DNA of 64,000 nt from Sambucus nigra (taxonomy: Eukaryota > Streptophyta > Magnoliopsida > Dipsacales > Adoxaceae): the NCBI GenBank assembly GCA_949130495.1, contig OX422221.1:144803405-144867404 (forward strand). Direction: 5' to 3'. This document shows, piece after piece, positions 50,401 through 61,740 of the stretch (within the stretch, counting starts at the first letter, position 1; every line of letters starts with the position of its first letter). Both the position numbers and the translations under genes were made by a program. The notes under the pieces are model-generated. The model searched no databases. It saw only the letters and a list, made by a program, of their open reading frames with translations, and had not been told where the DNA came from.

Positions 50401-53400
50401 TGTAATACCCCGTATTTTTATGCTTTATAAATTTGGGGATTTATTAAGTTTAATGTGAGTTATTAATTTAATATAAATCCAGAAATTAATTATTTTTATA
50501 ATTACTAACATGACAAGAGTTAGTAATCATTGGAAACTTGTTGAATATTACTAATGAGCAAAGTAATATAATATTGGTTCTATTAAATGTCACGAGTAAA
50601 TAAAGTGATAATTTTGGAAATTTAAGTCGGGACGCGCCCGTGTCGTGTCGGGACTAAATGTTGATTAATAAAAGTGAATAAATTATGAGTCACCCGCATG
50701 GTCATTTCGAGTCTGTCAAAGTGTCCATAAGGGTCGAGATAGTCAAAATAATGTACCCGGGGGTTTAGTTTGGGTACCAGGGCGATTTTAGGCCTAATTA
50801 ACACCCCGGGAGGGCGTTTTGGACATTTTACATTTTTGAGCCTGAAAACCCACGAAAATTCTAAGGTTATATCAGATGCTTAGGGTTGTCTTCTACGGTA
50901 AACACAACCAATAACAAGTAATGGCCATTGGGGAAGGAAAGGGAAAGCTTACCAAGGAGTTCTAAGCCAAAAACTCCTCTGTTTGCACCGCCGTCATCGC
51001 CAAACGATAGATCGCGTAGCGAGGATAACCACCACACTGATTTCATCAACAAATCAGAAACAAAAATCCCCAGGCAAGTATTTATCTTGCTTAATTTAGT
51101 TAATGCTTCATTCATATTAGTTTAGGGTTGATTAGGATGAGTTTTTAGGAAAGAAAACCCATGTTGGAGATTAGAAATCGCATGTTAGAGGGATATAAAC
51201 ATTATTCTGGAAATTCCCTTCACATGTAGAGGTTAAACCACGAATTTATTATTGATTATAAGTAAAAATTATGGAAAAAGAATTAGAAGAATTAAGTTAA
51301 ATTAATTTTTAGGGTTCATGAGAAGTGTACAGATTTTGACCCTTTTAATCCATAATTCTTTATGAAAACTCGCATGCCTTACGTATAATATTGTTCATTT
51401 GGGTTTAGAATGTTTGTGGTATAAATTTCTGGTAGTTTGGGAGTTAAAAATTTGGACTTGGATGATTTTGGATGACAGATCCCGTAACTGCTATTCTGCA
51501 GATTTCGCCATACTTGCTTGATCGATCGATCGAGCCTAGAGCATCGATCGATCGACTGTTCGATCAATCGACCCCTTCTGGAAAAAATAGCTTTTTTCTT
51601 GTGTTGACCTAATCCAATTAAATGAGTAATAAATCTTGATTAATGTTATTAGTACATAAGGAAACATAAAAAGGACCAGTAGGGTCAAGGTAACCCCGTT
51701 AGGTGGAACTTTAATGAAATGGAAAAAAAATGAAGGGTAAACGGGGACATATTCAAACCTAAGAAATCTAACGTGTGTAGACTTAAAAATCGAAATGTCT
51801 AGGAGTTGGATTAGAAGGTCAGTGAGGGATTACTGAAATTTTACTTGGGTAAAGGAAATACTTTGAGAGATGAGAAGTGAGTTGGAATAAATTAAATCTC
51901 GAAAATAAAATGAATAAGAGACAAACCGTTATACGTGATGACTAAATAACGAGTAATAAGGATAAATATCATGATTACGGGTTGTGAGAGTGTACCTAAA
52001 CTTGATATGGTAATAGTAGTATATTTATATGACTGTGTTTATGCATATACTATATACGTGTAAAAATCATGCCTGCACTACTTGCTATCCCTGAGGTTAC
52101 CGTGCTGGGACGGTCTTATCTCGATGGGACCTTTATGGGGGATATTGACTCGTATCCTAGAAGATAGAAATCCTTCGTACAGGCTATCGGATTGATAGTC
52201 AGGCGGTCCTAAGAGACGTGAGGGTATGTGCTGACCTCTTAGAGACTTGGAACTATGCTTCGCCTCAATATTGTATGTGTTTTGTGTCAATACAGCTCGA
52301 GAGTGATTTCGAACTTGTATTTCCCTTAGTACGAGCGATACGGGGACTGGATAGCAGAGTATGCCTGCACCATAATTGTTAAGTGGGGTGCCGTTAGATT
52401 ATATATATTATATGAGTATTTAATATATATATATTTAAATCTGGAATTTGGGGACTACCTACTGTGTCTATGGTAAGTAAGAAATGAATGATTATTTCAA
52501 CTTGGAAATGAGTGTTTGAAAAGTATATATAATACTGAGAAACTTTAGTATTAAATAAGGTTTAAATGAGAACTTTGTCGTTAAATGAAATTAACCTCTT
52601 AAACAATTGAATGTGTCAGTCTAAAATCTTACGAGCAACCTAAGATAGGATAAGTTAAACCGTTGGGAAGGTTAGTGCGATAGGCGTGCACATGAGAAGA
52701 GATGTGAGAATTTCTCAAGGGAGTGCCGCACTAATATGTTGTTGCATTAGCCAGTAAACATTTTAAATACTCGCTAAACTAATTTTAAACTGTTTTTACA
52801 ATTGGGCTCTAACCCGTTTCCTATTTCTTTTCTCTCTTGTACATATGTATATATTACAGGTGCCCAGCCACAGGGGCGTCTTGCATAGGATCCTTTGGAA
52901 GGAACGCGTTGCAGCTTAGGTGGGAGTTGCAGGCCTCTTGCTTAGACGACCTCATATTTTGATTCCACTCCTAGCATTATTTTATACAGTTGGGCATGTG
53001 TCGCCCCTTTCCATTAATCAGTTGTTTTATTGGATATTGTGATTCGTTTATTTCCAGTATTTACACTTTGGAATTTATTATTGTCGGGATGTTTTTCTTT
53101 TAAGTACTAAATGTTGGAATCAATTAGTTAAATGTTTAATTATTTGGATTATATGTTCCGGGATAGTTGTTGTGTCATTCTTTAACTATGAATTATGTAA
53201 AGTTTTAAATGTTGGTTTATAAAAATAAAATTTGGAAAGTAATGTCTAAAATGGTTTTGACACTTAGCTTAATTATTTAGGGTGTTAAAATTGGAAAAGT
53301 TATTTTTATGACAGTGATGCTAAGAATGAACCGACCGTTCACCTTGATTATAATTTAATAAAGGACTGATCACCCGGTATTTAATTAGGCGGGGTGTTAC

Positions 53401-53401
53401 A
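50401..53401 (+). mobile_element. Solo LTR of a Tekay-type element, nested
   Basis: A 3,001-bp LTR from tgtaataccccgtatttt to ggcggggtgttaca with a perfect 5-bp target duplication CCACT at 50396-50400 and 53402-53406. There is no internal region, so it is the product of recombination between the two LTRs of a former full element. It lies in the integrase tail of the minus-strand Tekay, between the VVPLVRVQW and HHKVDESTW segments. It carries the same blocks as the other LTRs: a gatcgatcgatcgag-type cluster (51519-51571), attgggctctaacccg near 52801 and aggtgcccagccacaggg near 52858. Confidence 0.97.
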
Positions 53402-53408
53402 CCACTGT

Positions 53409-53880
53409 ACTCTAACTAGTGGAACAACCTTGGATCGTAACTTCCGCTCACTGCGGTCCAAAGTAGCCACCGGTCTCTCCTCGTATGAGATGTCTGGATG
53501 TAAATCAATTTTCTCGAGTGGAATATGCCAGAAAGACCTTTCGCTCCTGCGATATTTCTTCAGCGATGCTACATGGAATACATCGTGTATTCGCTGAAGG
53601 TGCTCTGGAAATCCCAGCCTGTAGGCTACATGGAATACATCTTATACCCATCGGGATGTATCGCGAATCTCGGCCCATGGGACTCTTTCATAACAGCATG
53701 CCTCAACTCCTCATCGTCTGGCATAATTAACCTCCCATTAAGGCGTAAGCATCCTTCCGAGCTGACTGAGTAACCCTTCGCTCCCTTAGATAACAACTGG
53801 CTCACCCTATCCCGGTAGATCTGATCCTATTCCTGAGCCCTCACAACCCGCATAATGATCTCAGGTGTGATGGATAATGC
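53409..53880 (-). pseudogene. Integrase remnant with catalytic-core deletion
   Basis: Going down the minus strand, the integrase N-terminal part runs to ESHGPRFAIHPDGYKMY (His pair present), then a 17-base filler, a TAG, and similarity resumes at YRLGFPEHLQRIHDVFH, LEKIDLHPDISYEERP and VVPLVRVQW. Compared with the plus-strand copy, about 900 bases holding the C-x2-C pair and all three catalytic acidic residues are missing. The filler is an exact copy of sequence about 57 bases away (53568-53584 against 53625-53641). Confidence 0.9.
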
Positions 53881-55323
53881 TCACATGCAAGCCCTAGCTA
53901 CATCATCCTCATATCGAAGCTCTCTCCACTTCGCTTTCCAGACTTCTGATATTTCCCAAGTCGGTCTCCGGCTCAATGCATCTGCTACCACATTAGCCAT
54001 ACCAGGATGATACTGAATATCAAACTGGTAGTCCTTAACAAATTCTAGCCATTGCCTCTGCCTCATATTCATATCCTGCTGTGTGAATAGATACTGAAGT
54101 GATTTTTTATCCGTGAATAACGTGAACTGTTCTCCCAGAAGATAATGTCTCCATATCATCAAAGAAAAAAGGACTGCTGCGAGCTCCAGGTCGTGAGTGG
54201 GGTAATTCCTCTCGTGGGGCTTTAGCTTTCTGGACGCATAAGCTATAGCCCTTTCCCCCTGTTGAAGCACACCCCCAATTCCCTGTAAGGATATGTCAGT
54301 GTAAACCCGATATTCTGATCCTCCCTTCGGCAACTCATGTATGGGTGCAGATGTCATCTTGTCCTTTAGCTCATCGAAAGCTAATTTACAATTATCATTC
54401 CAAGTGAAAGGTACCTCCTTCCGGGTCAGATACGTCAAAGGGCTCGAAATCTTTGAGAATCCTTTAATAAACCGCCTGTAATAACTGACCAGTCCCAGAA
54501 AATTGCGCACCTTAGTCAGTGTTGTGGGCTATCCCCACTCCCTCACCACCGATACATTACTTGGATCCACCATAATACCCCGGTATGAAACCACGTGGCC
54601 AAGAAACTAAACCTCCCATAGTCAAAATCCACACTTCTCGAATTTGGCATAGAGCTGGTGATTTCGCAATGTCTGTAACACTATACGCAGATGCTATGCA
54701 TGATCTTCTTCGGTGCGCGAGTAGATCAGTATGTCATCAATGAACACGATGACAAACTGATCGAGAAACTCCCTGAAAACCTTGTTCATAAGGTCCATGA
54801 ACACTGCTGGTGCATTGGTGAGCCCAAATGGCATCACCCTAAACTCATAAGATCTATACCGGGACAGGAAAGCGGTCTTAGGAACATCCTCCTCTCGGAT
54901 ACGTAGTTGATAATACCCTGACCTCAAGTCGACCTTAGAGAAGTAAGACGCCCCTCTCAACTGGTTAAATAAATCATCAATCCTAGGCAACAGATACTTA
55001 TTCCGTATCGTCGCCTTGTTCAGCTCTCTATAGTCCACGCATAACCGTAATGAGTTATCCCGCTTCTTCACAAACAATACTTGTGCACCCCACGGCGATG
55101 TACTTCGCCGGATGAAACCTTGACCCAGAAGCTGCTGAATCTACTCTCTCAACTCACGCATCTCTGACGGGGCCATGCGGTATGGGGCCCGAAAAATTAG
55201 CCTCGTGCCCGGTGCTAAATCGATAATAAATTCAATTTCTCTACTAGGTGGCAACCCTGGTATCTCCTGGAACACATCCTCAAAGTCCCTCACTATCGGG
55301 ATTGAGTCCAACGGAATCGCCAC
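53881..55323 (-). pseudogene. Tekay reverse transcriptase and RNase H
   Basis: RT begins in the frame ending at 55141 ([35 protein letters not shown]), continues at 55077-54694 ([30 protein letters not shown], catalytic FIDDILIYS) and, through broken sequence at 54690-54520, into RNase H at 54510-53881 ([41 protein letters not shown]) with its D-E-D-D residues present. Stops at 55141-55143 and 54694-54696 replace Gln codons, and a TGA in the 54600s replaces a Trp. All are C-to-T or G-to-A type changes. Confidence 0.95.
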
Positions 55324-55817
55324 CTCTTGTGAGGTCTCCTCCTCGATGTAATACAGGTGCGTGCGTGACCACCCTCAGGTAACGACATTGCTATAAGAAA
55401 CATTTCCTGTCCTGGAATGGAGAACACGATTGTCCTCTCGTAGCAATCCACCGTTGCCCGATAACCTGCCAACCAATCCATACCCAAGATGACATCGTAT
55501 CCCTTCATATCTAACACCAAGAGGTCCGCTGCTAAACTAATCCTCCCAATCAAAATGTCCACACCCCGACAGATCGAGTGAATCGAAGCCCCGCTGCCTA
55601 CTGATGACTCGACACACATCCGAAGACTACCCGCGGTCTCTAGTAACCCGACCCGTTTAGCAAAATTATATTTAATGAATGAATACGATGCTCCCGTATC
55701 AAAAAGGATACTACCCTCATAACCATGAATGAGAAACATACCCTCAATTGCTAGCGGTGCTTGCTGTGCTGGAGGATTGGGAACATCCCGAACGTTATAC
55801 ACACGCCCGTAGTGCAT
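55293..55817 (-). pseudogene. Tekay protease (active-site motif intact)
   Basis: An open frame of 174 codons on the minus strand contains the retroviral-type aspartic protease signature ILFDTGASYSFI and, further on, YDVILGMDWLAGYRATVDC. It overlaps the RT frame at 55293-55323 in another reading frame, which shows a frameshift at the protease/RT border, since such elements normally make one polyprotein. It is the best-preserved coding part of the element. Confidence 0.85.
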
Positions 55818-55899
55818 CTGCCCCTGCTGCGGTGGGGCGGGTGGGGCTGGTGCTGCTGGCGGTATCTGCCCCCGTTGCCCCTGTTGGGCCTCCTGTTGT

Positions 55900-56952
55900 T
55901 GACCTCTGCCCCTCTGTGGGCACTCCTTCTTGAAGTGTCCTGGTTAGCCACAGACGTGTTTGGACCTGCTGGTCTCCCCCATTGTTGCCTTGGCCCTAAC
56001 AGCCCTGAGGAACCTGCTTCTGCTAATTCGGGCCCGACAGCCCCTGCCTAAACCCCTATCCTTCCGGTCGGAACCCACCAGGCTTAAACTTATGAGCCTG
56101 ATTCCCCTGCTGACTGCCCGTCTGCTACTGAGTACCACTCCTGTCACCACTAGTAACTGCCTTGCCCTGTTGACTCGGCTCCCCAGTTCTCTTGCTCCCT
56201 TTCGTATGGAAGCGATGATCCTGGCAATGCACAAGTGTGGCATTAACGACATCTGTATAAGTCACCAACGCCGGATTTCCAATCAAATGTTGCCTGATTC
56301 GCCAGGCTAAACCATCCATAAACCTCGATTTCTTCCGCTCCTCATCGCTCACCTCGTTTGGCACAAATTTTTCCAAACGGGTGAACTCTTCCTCATAGGC
56401 TGCCACTGATCGGTCACCCTGTACTAAATCACTGAATTTCTTTCTCATCTCAGCCTCTACCGCTTGTGGAAAGTCTTTGTGGTCGAACTGCACCCAGAAA
56501 TCTGCTATCGGCATTAAATCCCGCTCCTCGGCGGTGGTAACTGACTCCTACCACTGTAAGGCTACCCCCGACAGACGAAAGGTAGCAAGCATCTGTTTAT
56601 ATACCTCGGTACACTCCATCATGCGCAGATGGCGATGAATGTTCTTCTTCTAGTCACAAGCCTTAACTACATCTGTGACACCCCGAAACTCAGGTGGGTG
56701 ACCGTTCTCAAAGGTCTCCCTAACTCTCTACCAAGATGGTGGTCCCACTGGAGGCCGTGCCTGGGGCTGTGGAAAGTGAGCTGCCATAGCTCTCATCACT
56801 GTCTCGACCGCCTGGGCCACTATCACTGCCACCTGAGTAGTGGAAATCAACTCGAGTGGGGGTGGGGGTGACGGTACCTGTGGCTCCTGATGAGCCTCCC
56901 TGATCTCATCCCTAGCCTCAGCCCTCTCTGCTCTTAATCTCCTCCGTGGCAT
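55900..56952 (-). pseudogene. Tekay gag, interrupted by stops
   Basis: ATG at 56950-56952 follows tttcag. An Arg/Glu-rich start (MPRRRLRAERAEARDEI) leads to ISTTQVAVIVAQAVETVM, a TAG at 56728-56730, then the capsid-like core at 56514-56125 (MPIADFWVQFDHKDFPQAVE, LVQGDRSVAAYEEEFTRLEK, FMDGLAWRIRQHL). A degraded zinc knuckle lies near 55930-55965 (PGHFKKECPQ, with a stop and a missing first Cys). This copy supplies the core that the plus-strand element lacks. Confidence 0.85.
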
Positions 56953-57130
56953 CTGAAATAGATTGAATCGTATAAGTACACAATTTACACAAAAAAATAT
57001 TCATAGCAGAAATACGATATCTCACGAGCGAAAAATGAATCAACGGTCCTAATAATAGGGCTCTATAACAACTGAGTGCTACGCTGAAACGTAGAATGCC
57101 ACACAGATCCTAAGGACACTAGAACCTGAT

Positions 57131-57142
57131 GCTCTGATACCA
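57131..57142 (-). other. Primer binding site, minus-strand Tekay element
   Basis: The plus strand reads gctctgatacca, exactly the reverse complement of the initiator Met tRNA primer site tggtatcagagc, two bases from the LTR edge at 57145. Confidence 0.95.
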
Positions 57143-57144
57143 TC

Positions 57145-60022
57145 TGTGACACCCCGCCTAATTAACCACGGGTGACGAGTCCTAAATTAAGTTATAACAA
57201 GTTTCTGAGTTGGTTCATTATTAGCACCACTGTCGCCTTTTTAATTACTAACCACCTAAGTGAGAAAAATAGACTTGTGCCAAATTTTATCTTTAATTAA
57301 TTTAAATGGAATTCACATGCGAAAAATAAAATAATATAACAATCACAGTTAACTGAAATAACCATTCACAAATAATTAACTAACCGAATAAACCATCGGT
57401 TCAAAAATCCATCAAAAGTAAAGACAAGAAACAAGTCTCAACAGGTCTAACGAATACTAAAAGAACTGTGAGCAACAAGATCGAATAACTGATAGAACTC
57501 TCTAATTATGAATGAAAGAATGAGGCGTCTATCAAAGTCCTGCAACATCCACATGTGCTGCAGCAACGGATCCCTGAAATTTAGTCAAGCCTGGCGTCCC
57601 TATGGCTGGACACCTAAAAGGTTTTTAAACGTTTTTATAGCAAGGTTTAATACCCAAAACATTTGAAAAACATTTAGCAAATAATTAACTTGCAGTAATA
57701 AATAAATATGCATGCTCTCCATATTTTAGTTAGTGCCTCAATCTCTTGAGGACTTCCTCACCCATCCTCTAATGTGCACTACTACGCCATAATTAATTCA
57801 CCTAGTTATTTATCTCATGATTAGATAATTAATATAATCTCCTTGACTCACCCTACTCTAACCGAGTATACCGAATTTATGATTTTTAAGTTATTATTAA
57901 CATCAACTTAATTAATGATTTACCTTTTTAAAATCATATAGCATCCATACTTGTTATACATATAAAAGAACTCATGTTGGGTATTAATTAGCCCATATAA
58001 TTAATTACCTATTTATATACTTATAGTCATATTGCAGCATTCATAAACATACTAAAATATATTTAATAACTAGCATCCACCCGAGTAGATACTCATAGGA
58101 TGTAAATTCTCTAAAGTGCTATCCCACTAGGTATATTCACGCAACCTAGTTACCCAAGTCAGAATCGCTCACTAACTTGGTTAAAACATAAAATTGGAGG
58201 CGGTCATATTCCTTCCCTGAAAGTGAGATGCCCCTCACCCATATAACGGACGCTCTGACCTGGGAATATACTCGCCCTACTCCTCAAGCTAGGGGATTCA
58301 TCCACTACGCGTAACCTTCCCCTATAGCACTAGAGTACATACTAATAATAATATCTAGCCAATGATTATTAATGTACACACCATATATATATACTATCAC
58401 ATCCCGTATATATATCAATATAAAATGTCCCGGCTATGCCGCGTACTAAATCTATAACACAAGCCTATTTAAATTATTAAGATTTTATGGTCCAACTCTA
58501 ATTATTAATTAATTTTCACCTTAATTAACTAAGTTACCTTTGGTGTCACTCCCACCATAAATTCGAACTTACTCTCGTGGCCCGAAATAAAAAAACATCC
58601 GAGTCTAAATTCCCGACTCTAAATTATTTAGCCCTCACTTAAATAATTTCAACACCTTGGTATCGCCCAACCAATAGCCCCGGACTCGCCCACTAAATCC
58701 GTTCCTAATTATTGTGAAACATTATTCTCACAATTTAGTCATGGCGTCACACCTAAATTTTTCCCGAATCCCAATTAATTTCCCATACAATTAATTAGTG
58801 TATAACCCCATATATTTATTCCTTATTACATAAGATGTGGAAATAATTTTATATAATTTTTCCCTTATATAAATAAACTGGCCGAATTGCCAAAATCTGC
58901 CGACCGTCGATCGGTCGACCCCAGACCTTCGATCGATCGATCGAGCAGGTCTTCATCTTCTCCAGAAGGCAATTTTAGCCATGGATGAAATTCTAAAATC
59001 TCTATCTTCTTCTAACAGTAAACCCAAGACTCCTAATCAATACAACTTATTAGAAACCTTATGAGGGGCCTCCATAATGTCCACAAACCTCATTAATTCT
59101 TCCATTATCTACTGATTTCATAATTTAGGGACAAATCTACCTTTAACCCTTAACCCATTCAAACATCAAATTTCTTTTACAAATTCGTTTCTAGTTATTC
59201 AGATTACATCCTACCAGATATGTATCAATTTAATATTCTCAGATTTTACATGAATCCTTACTCAAATTCGTAAATCAGATTATTGGTTTTCATAACCCCA
59301 TTTTTATGCCCTTAACACCAAAAACGAATTTTAATCAATCACATCACATAAATATGAATTGCAAAACAAATTTAATTCTACAATAACTTAACCACTTTCC
59401 TTGGGGTTTGTAGAGTCTGAATTTGGAGTTGTGATTGCTCAAGGTTGAAGATGAACTCCTTGATTTGGCCCTTCTTTGTCCCCTAATTTGTCTTAACTGC
59501 TCTTTGGGTTTCCTAACCCACTAAGTTATTTTTCCTACCCTAATCGCCGTACCCTAATTCCTCATACTTGCTTAATTAGGCTAATCCCGTTTTTTGCCTA
59601 ATGGGCCAAGCCCAAGTGACCCAAATGTCCCCGTATGGGCCCGACTATGTCTAAAAACGTCCCGTGACCCATTTACTACCCCGGGTACACTTTTCCGACT
59701 ATCTCAGCCCATTCGGACTCAACCATACACTCAGAATTAACATCCGAATTAATTATTAAAAATCCTTATTTCACACCCAAATTAGTCTATACCGACTCCC
59801 GGCTGAAATAAGTACATGTCCCATCATTAATACTCGAAATGACATAAATACATTATTACTATTCACTTAGTAATTGAGTTCCCTAAATATTAACCATTCA
59901 CTTCCCGATTAATATTTAAATATAACTTGCAATAATTAATTCTATTAAAATTATGACACACAAGTAATTTTGAATTCCCGAATTAATTAAATATTAAATG
60001 CATGAAAATACGGGGTGTTACA
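57145..60022 (-). repeat. 5' LTR of the minus-strand Tekay element
   Basis: A 2,878-bp partner of 47382-50262, from tgtgacaccccgcctaat to cggggtgttaca. Carries the shared blocks and a gatcgatcgatcgagc cluster near 58903-58945. As the upstream LTR of a minus-strand element it would hold the promoter. Confidence 0.95.
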
Positions 60023-60027
60023 GTTGT

Positions 60028-61740
60028 ACAAAATAGAGAGTTAACGAAACTAATGTCCATGTCTTCCTCTTGCCGTGTTATGTCAAGAATTGTGACTGAC
60101 TCTTTAAATATGATGAGTAGTTCATCGAGGAAATCAATTGCAATTCCGTGTGGGGATTTATAATATGAGGCTCATATTTTAGTGACCCCTCATTTTGTGG
60201 CCACATTTGGAATTGGTGTCATTTCGTTCTCTATAAACTGTTTAGGAACAAAAAAACTCAATGTCAAGAACGTGCACTTGATAAATGAAGAGGACACCTG
60301 ATGAACTATGACCTTCCTTCCTATCTCCCTTCTTCCTAGGAAGAGATTTTTAGAATACTCCTTATGAATTATGATTTAAAATGTAAACCTTAAAATAAAA
60401 ATTTGTCAATAGAAATCATAGAAATTCAGTGAAAGATGCACATAAAAAAATCAAAGAAACATACATTTAAATCTATTTACCTCTTTGATAGATATAACTA
60501 AAAATAATCTTTTGGATGGAAATAACTGAAAATGACCTCCTGGATAGAAATGCATTAATAGTAGTCAAATTGCCACATCATTTGTCAACAACCAACCAAC
60601 AAAGTTAGTGATTTCATATAAACCAAACAATGAAATGAAAAAAATCATGCTAACAAATACATAAACTTTAAACCACTAATTTAATTATAAACCCTCACCA
60701 CCATTACCTTCTTATGAAATAATCCATATGTATCTCCTCAAATCAACATAATCATATTCAAAATCTGACTTGGATATTATGTCAAGCAAATATGAAAATG
60801 TAAAATTTTGAATTCATTCAACTTATTAAGCTCTGAGATGTGTATTTATAGGATTCTTGACAGAGACCTTCACCACCAAAATAAAATATCACTATGAAAT
60901 TTTTTCAAACACTTGTAGTTCAAAAGATCAAAGATCATTGAATTCATTTCAAGTAGCAGATCAATGATTTATAAGCATATACAAAGATTGTGAGTTTTTA
61001 GTACTAATTGTGTACCAACTCTTCATAGCAAAAAATAATGAAAAAGGGAAAAAAAATACTTACATTAAAAATATAATCTAGCTTCAAAAAGATAAAATAC
61101 ACAGATGAACTTGTTAGAATACATAAACCTATAAATTGATAGTACCTAGATGAAGAATGAATTCGTTACAACTTCGGATGATAAACCTGAATCAGGGAAA
61201 AAATTACAAAATATATAACCCAAAAGAATATAGAAAATGCCACAAATAAACAAACCAGTAGAAAATAATCGTATTAGTTGAAACAGAGAGAGAAGTATAG
61301 AAATTAGGGTTTCTAAAATTATAATTTCACGAGAGAGTAGTACCTTTGATGCCGTACCGGGGTTGAGAAAGGGTGGTGTGAGAGATCATAAAAGAGAGGT
61401 GATGAAACAGTCCCCAAAGGTGTGTTGGAAATCGTGTAGATGGAGAGTTCAAATTAAAGTGACGAAGTCATTGAGCGGGATAATGAAAAAAGAGACATCA
61501 TCATTTCCACCCATGAATAAGACATGAATTACAGTTGTGTCTCCCATCAAAAGAGAGGAAATCAAAATTTTCAAGGATGAAATGGGTAGTGAAGGAAAAA
61601 TGTGTCGTATGACATCATAGGTTAAGCTTATGACGTACATAAGTTTTATACTTTATATATATATATATACACATGTGATTGATTTTACTACGAGTGTATT
61701 AGTAGATAAGATAGATAGTGATATTTAAATCACTAAAATC
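60028..61740. other. AT-rich DNA, nothing recognised
   Basis: Begins after the target duplication gttgt (60023-60027). GA-rich stretches at 61280-61560 and a short (AT)n tract near 61655-61672. No supported genes. Confidence 0.4.

Larger units (their letters stand above)
47382..60022 (-). mobile_element. Tekay/Del chromovirus (Ty3/gypsy), with nested solo LTR
   Basis: LTRs at 47382-50262 (3') and 57145-60022 (5') bound a minus-strand interior with Met primer site, gag, protease, RT, RNase H and remnants of integrase. The 5-bp target duplication GTTGT is present at 47377-47381 and 60023-60027, so the whole outer element is intact at its edges. Without the nested LTR it is about 9.6 kb. The LTR pair is clearly more diverged than that of the plus-strand element (17 differences in the first roughly 190 bases, fewer further in). 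Coding regions carry many stops and the integrase core is deleted, so it is non-autonomous. Confidence 0.95.

Noticed and set aside
55748..56310. Plus-strand open frames across the gag/protease region
   Set aside because: Antisense shadows of the minus-strand gag and protease; no family features.
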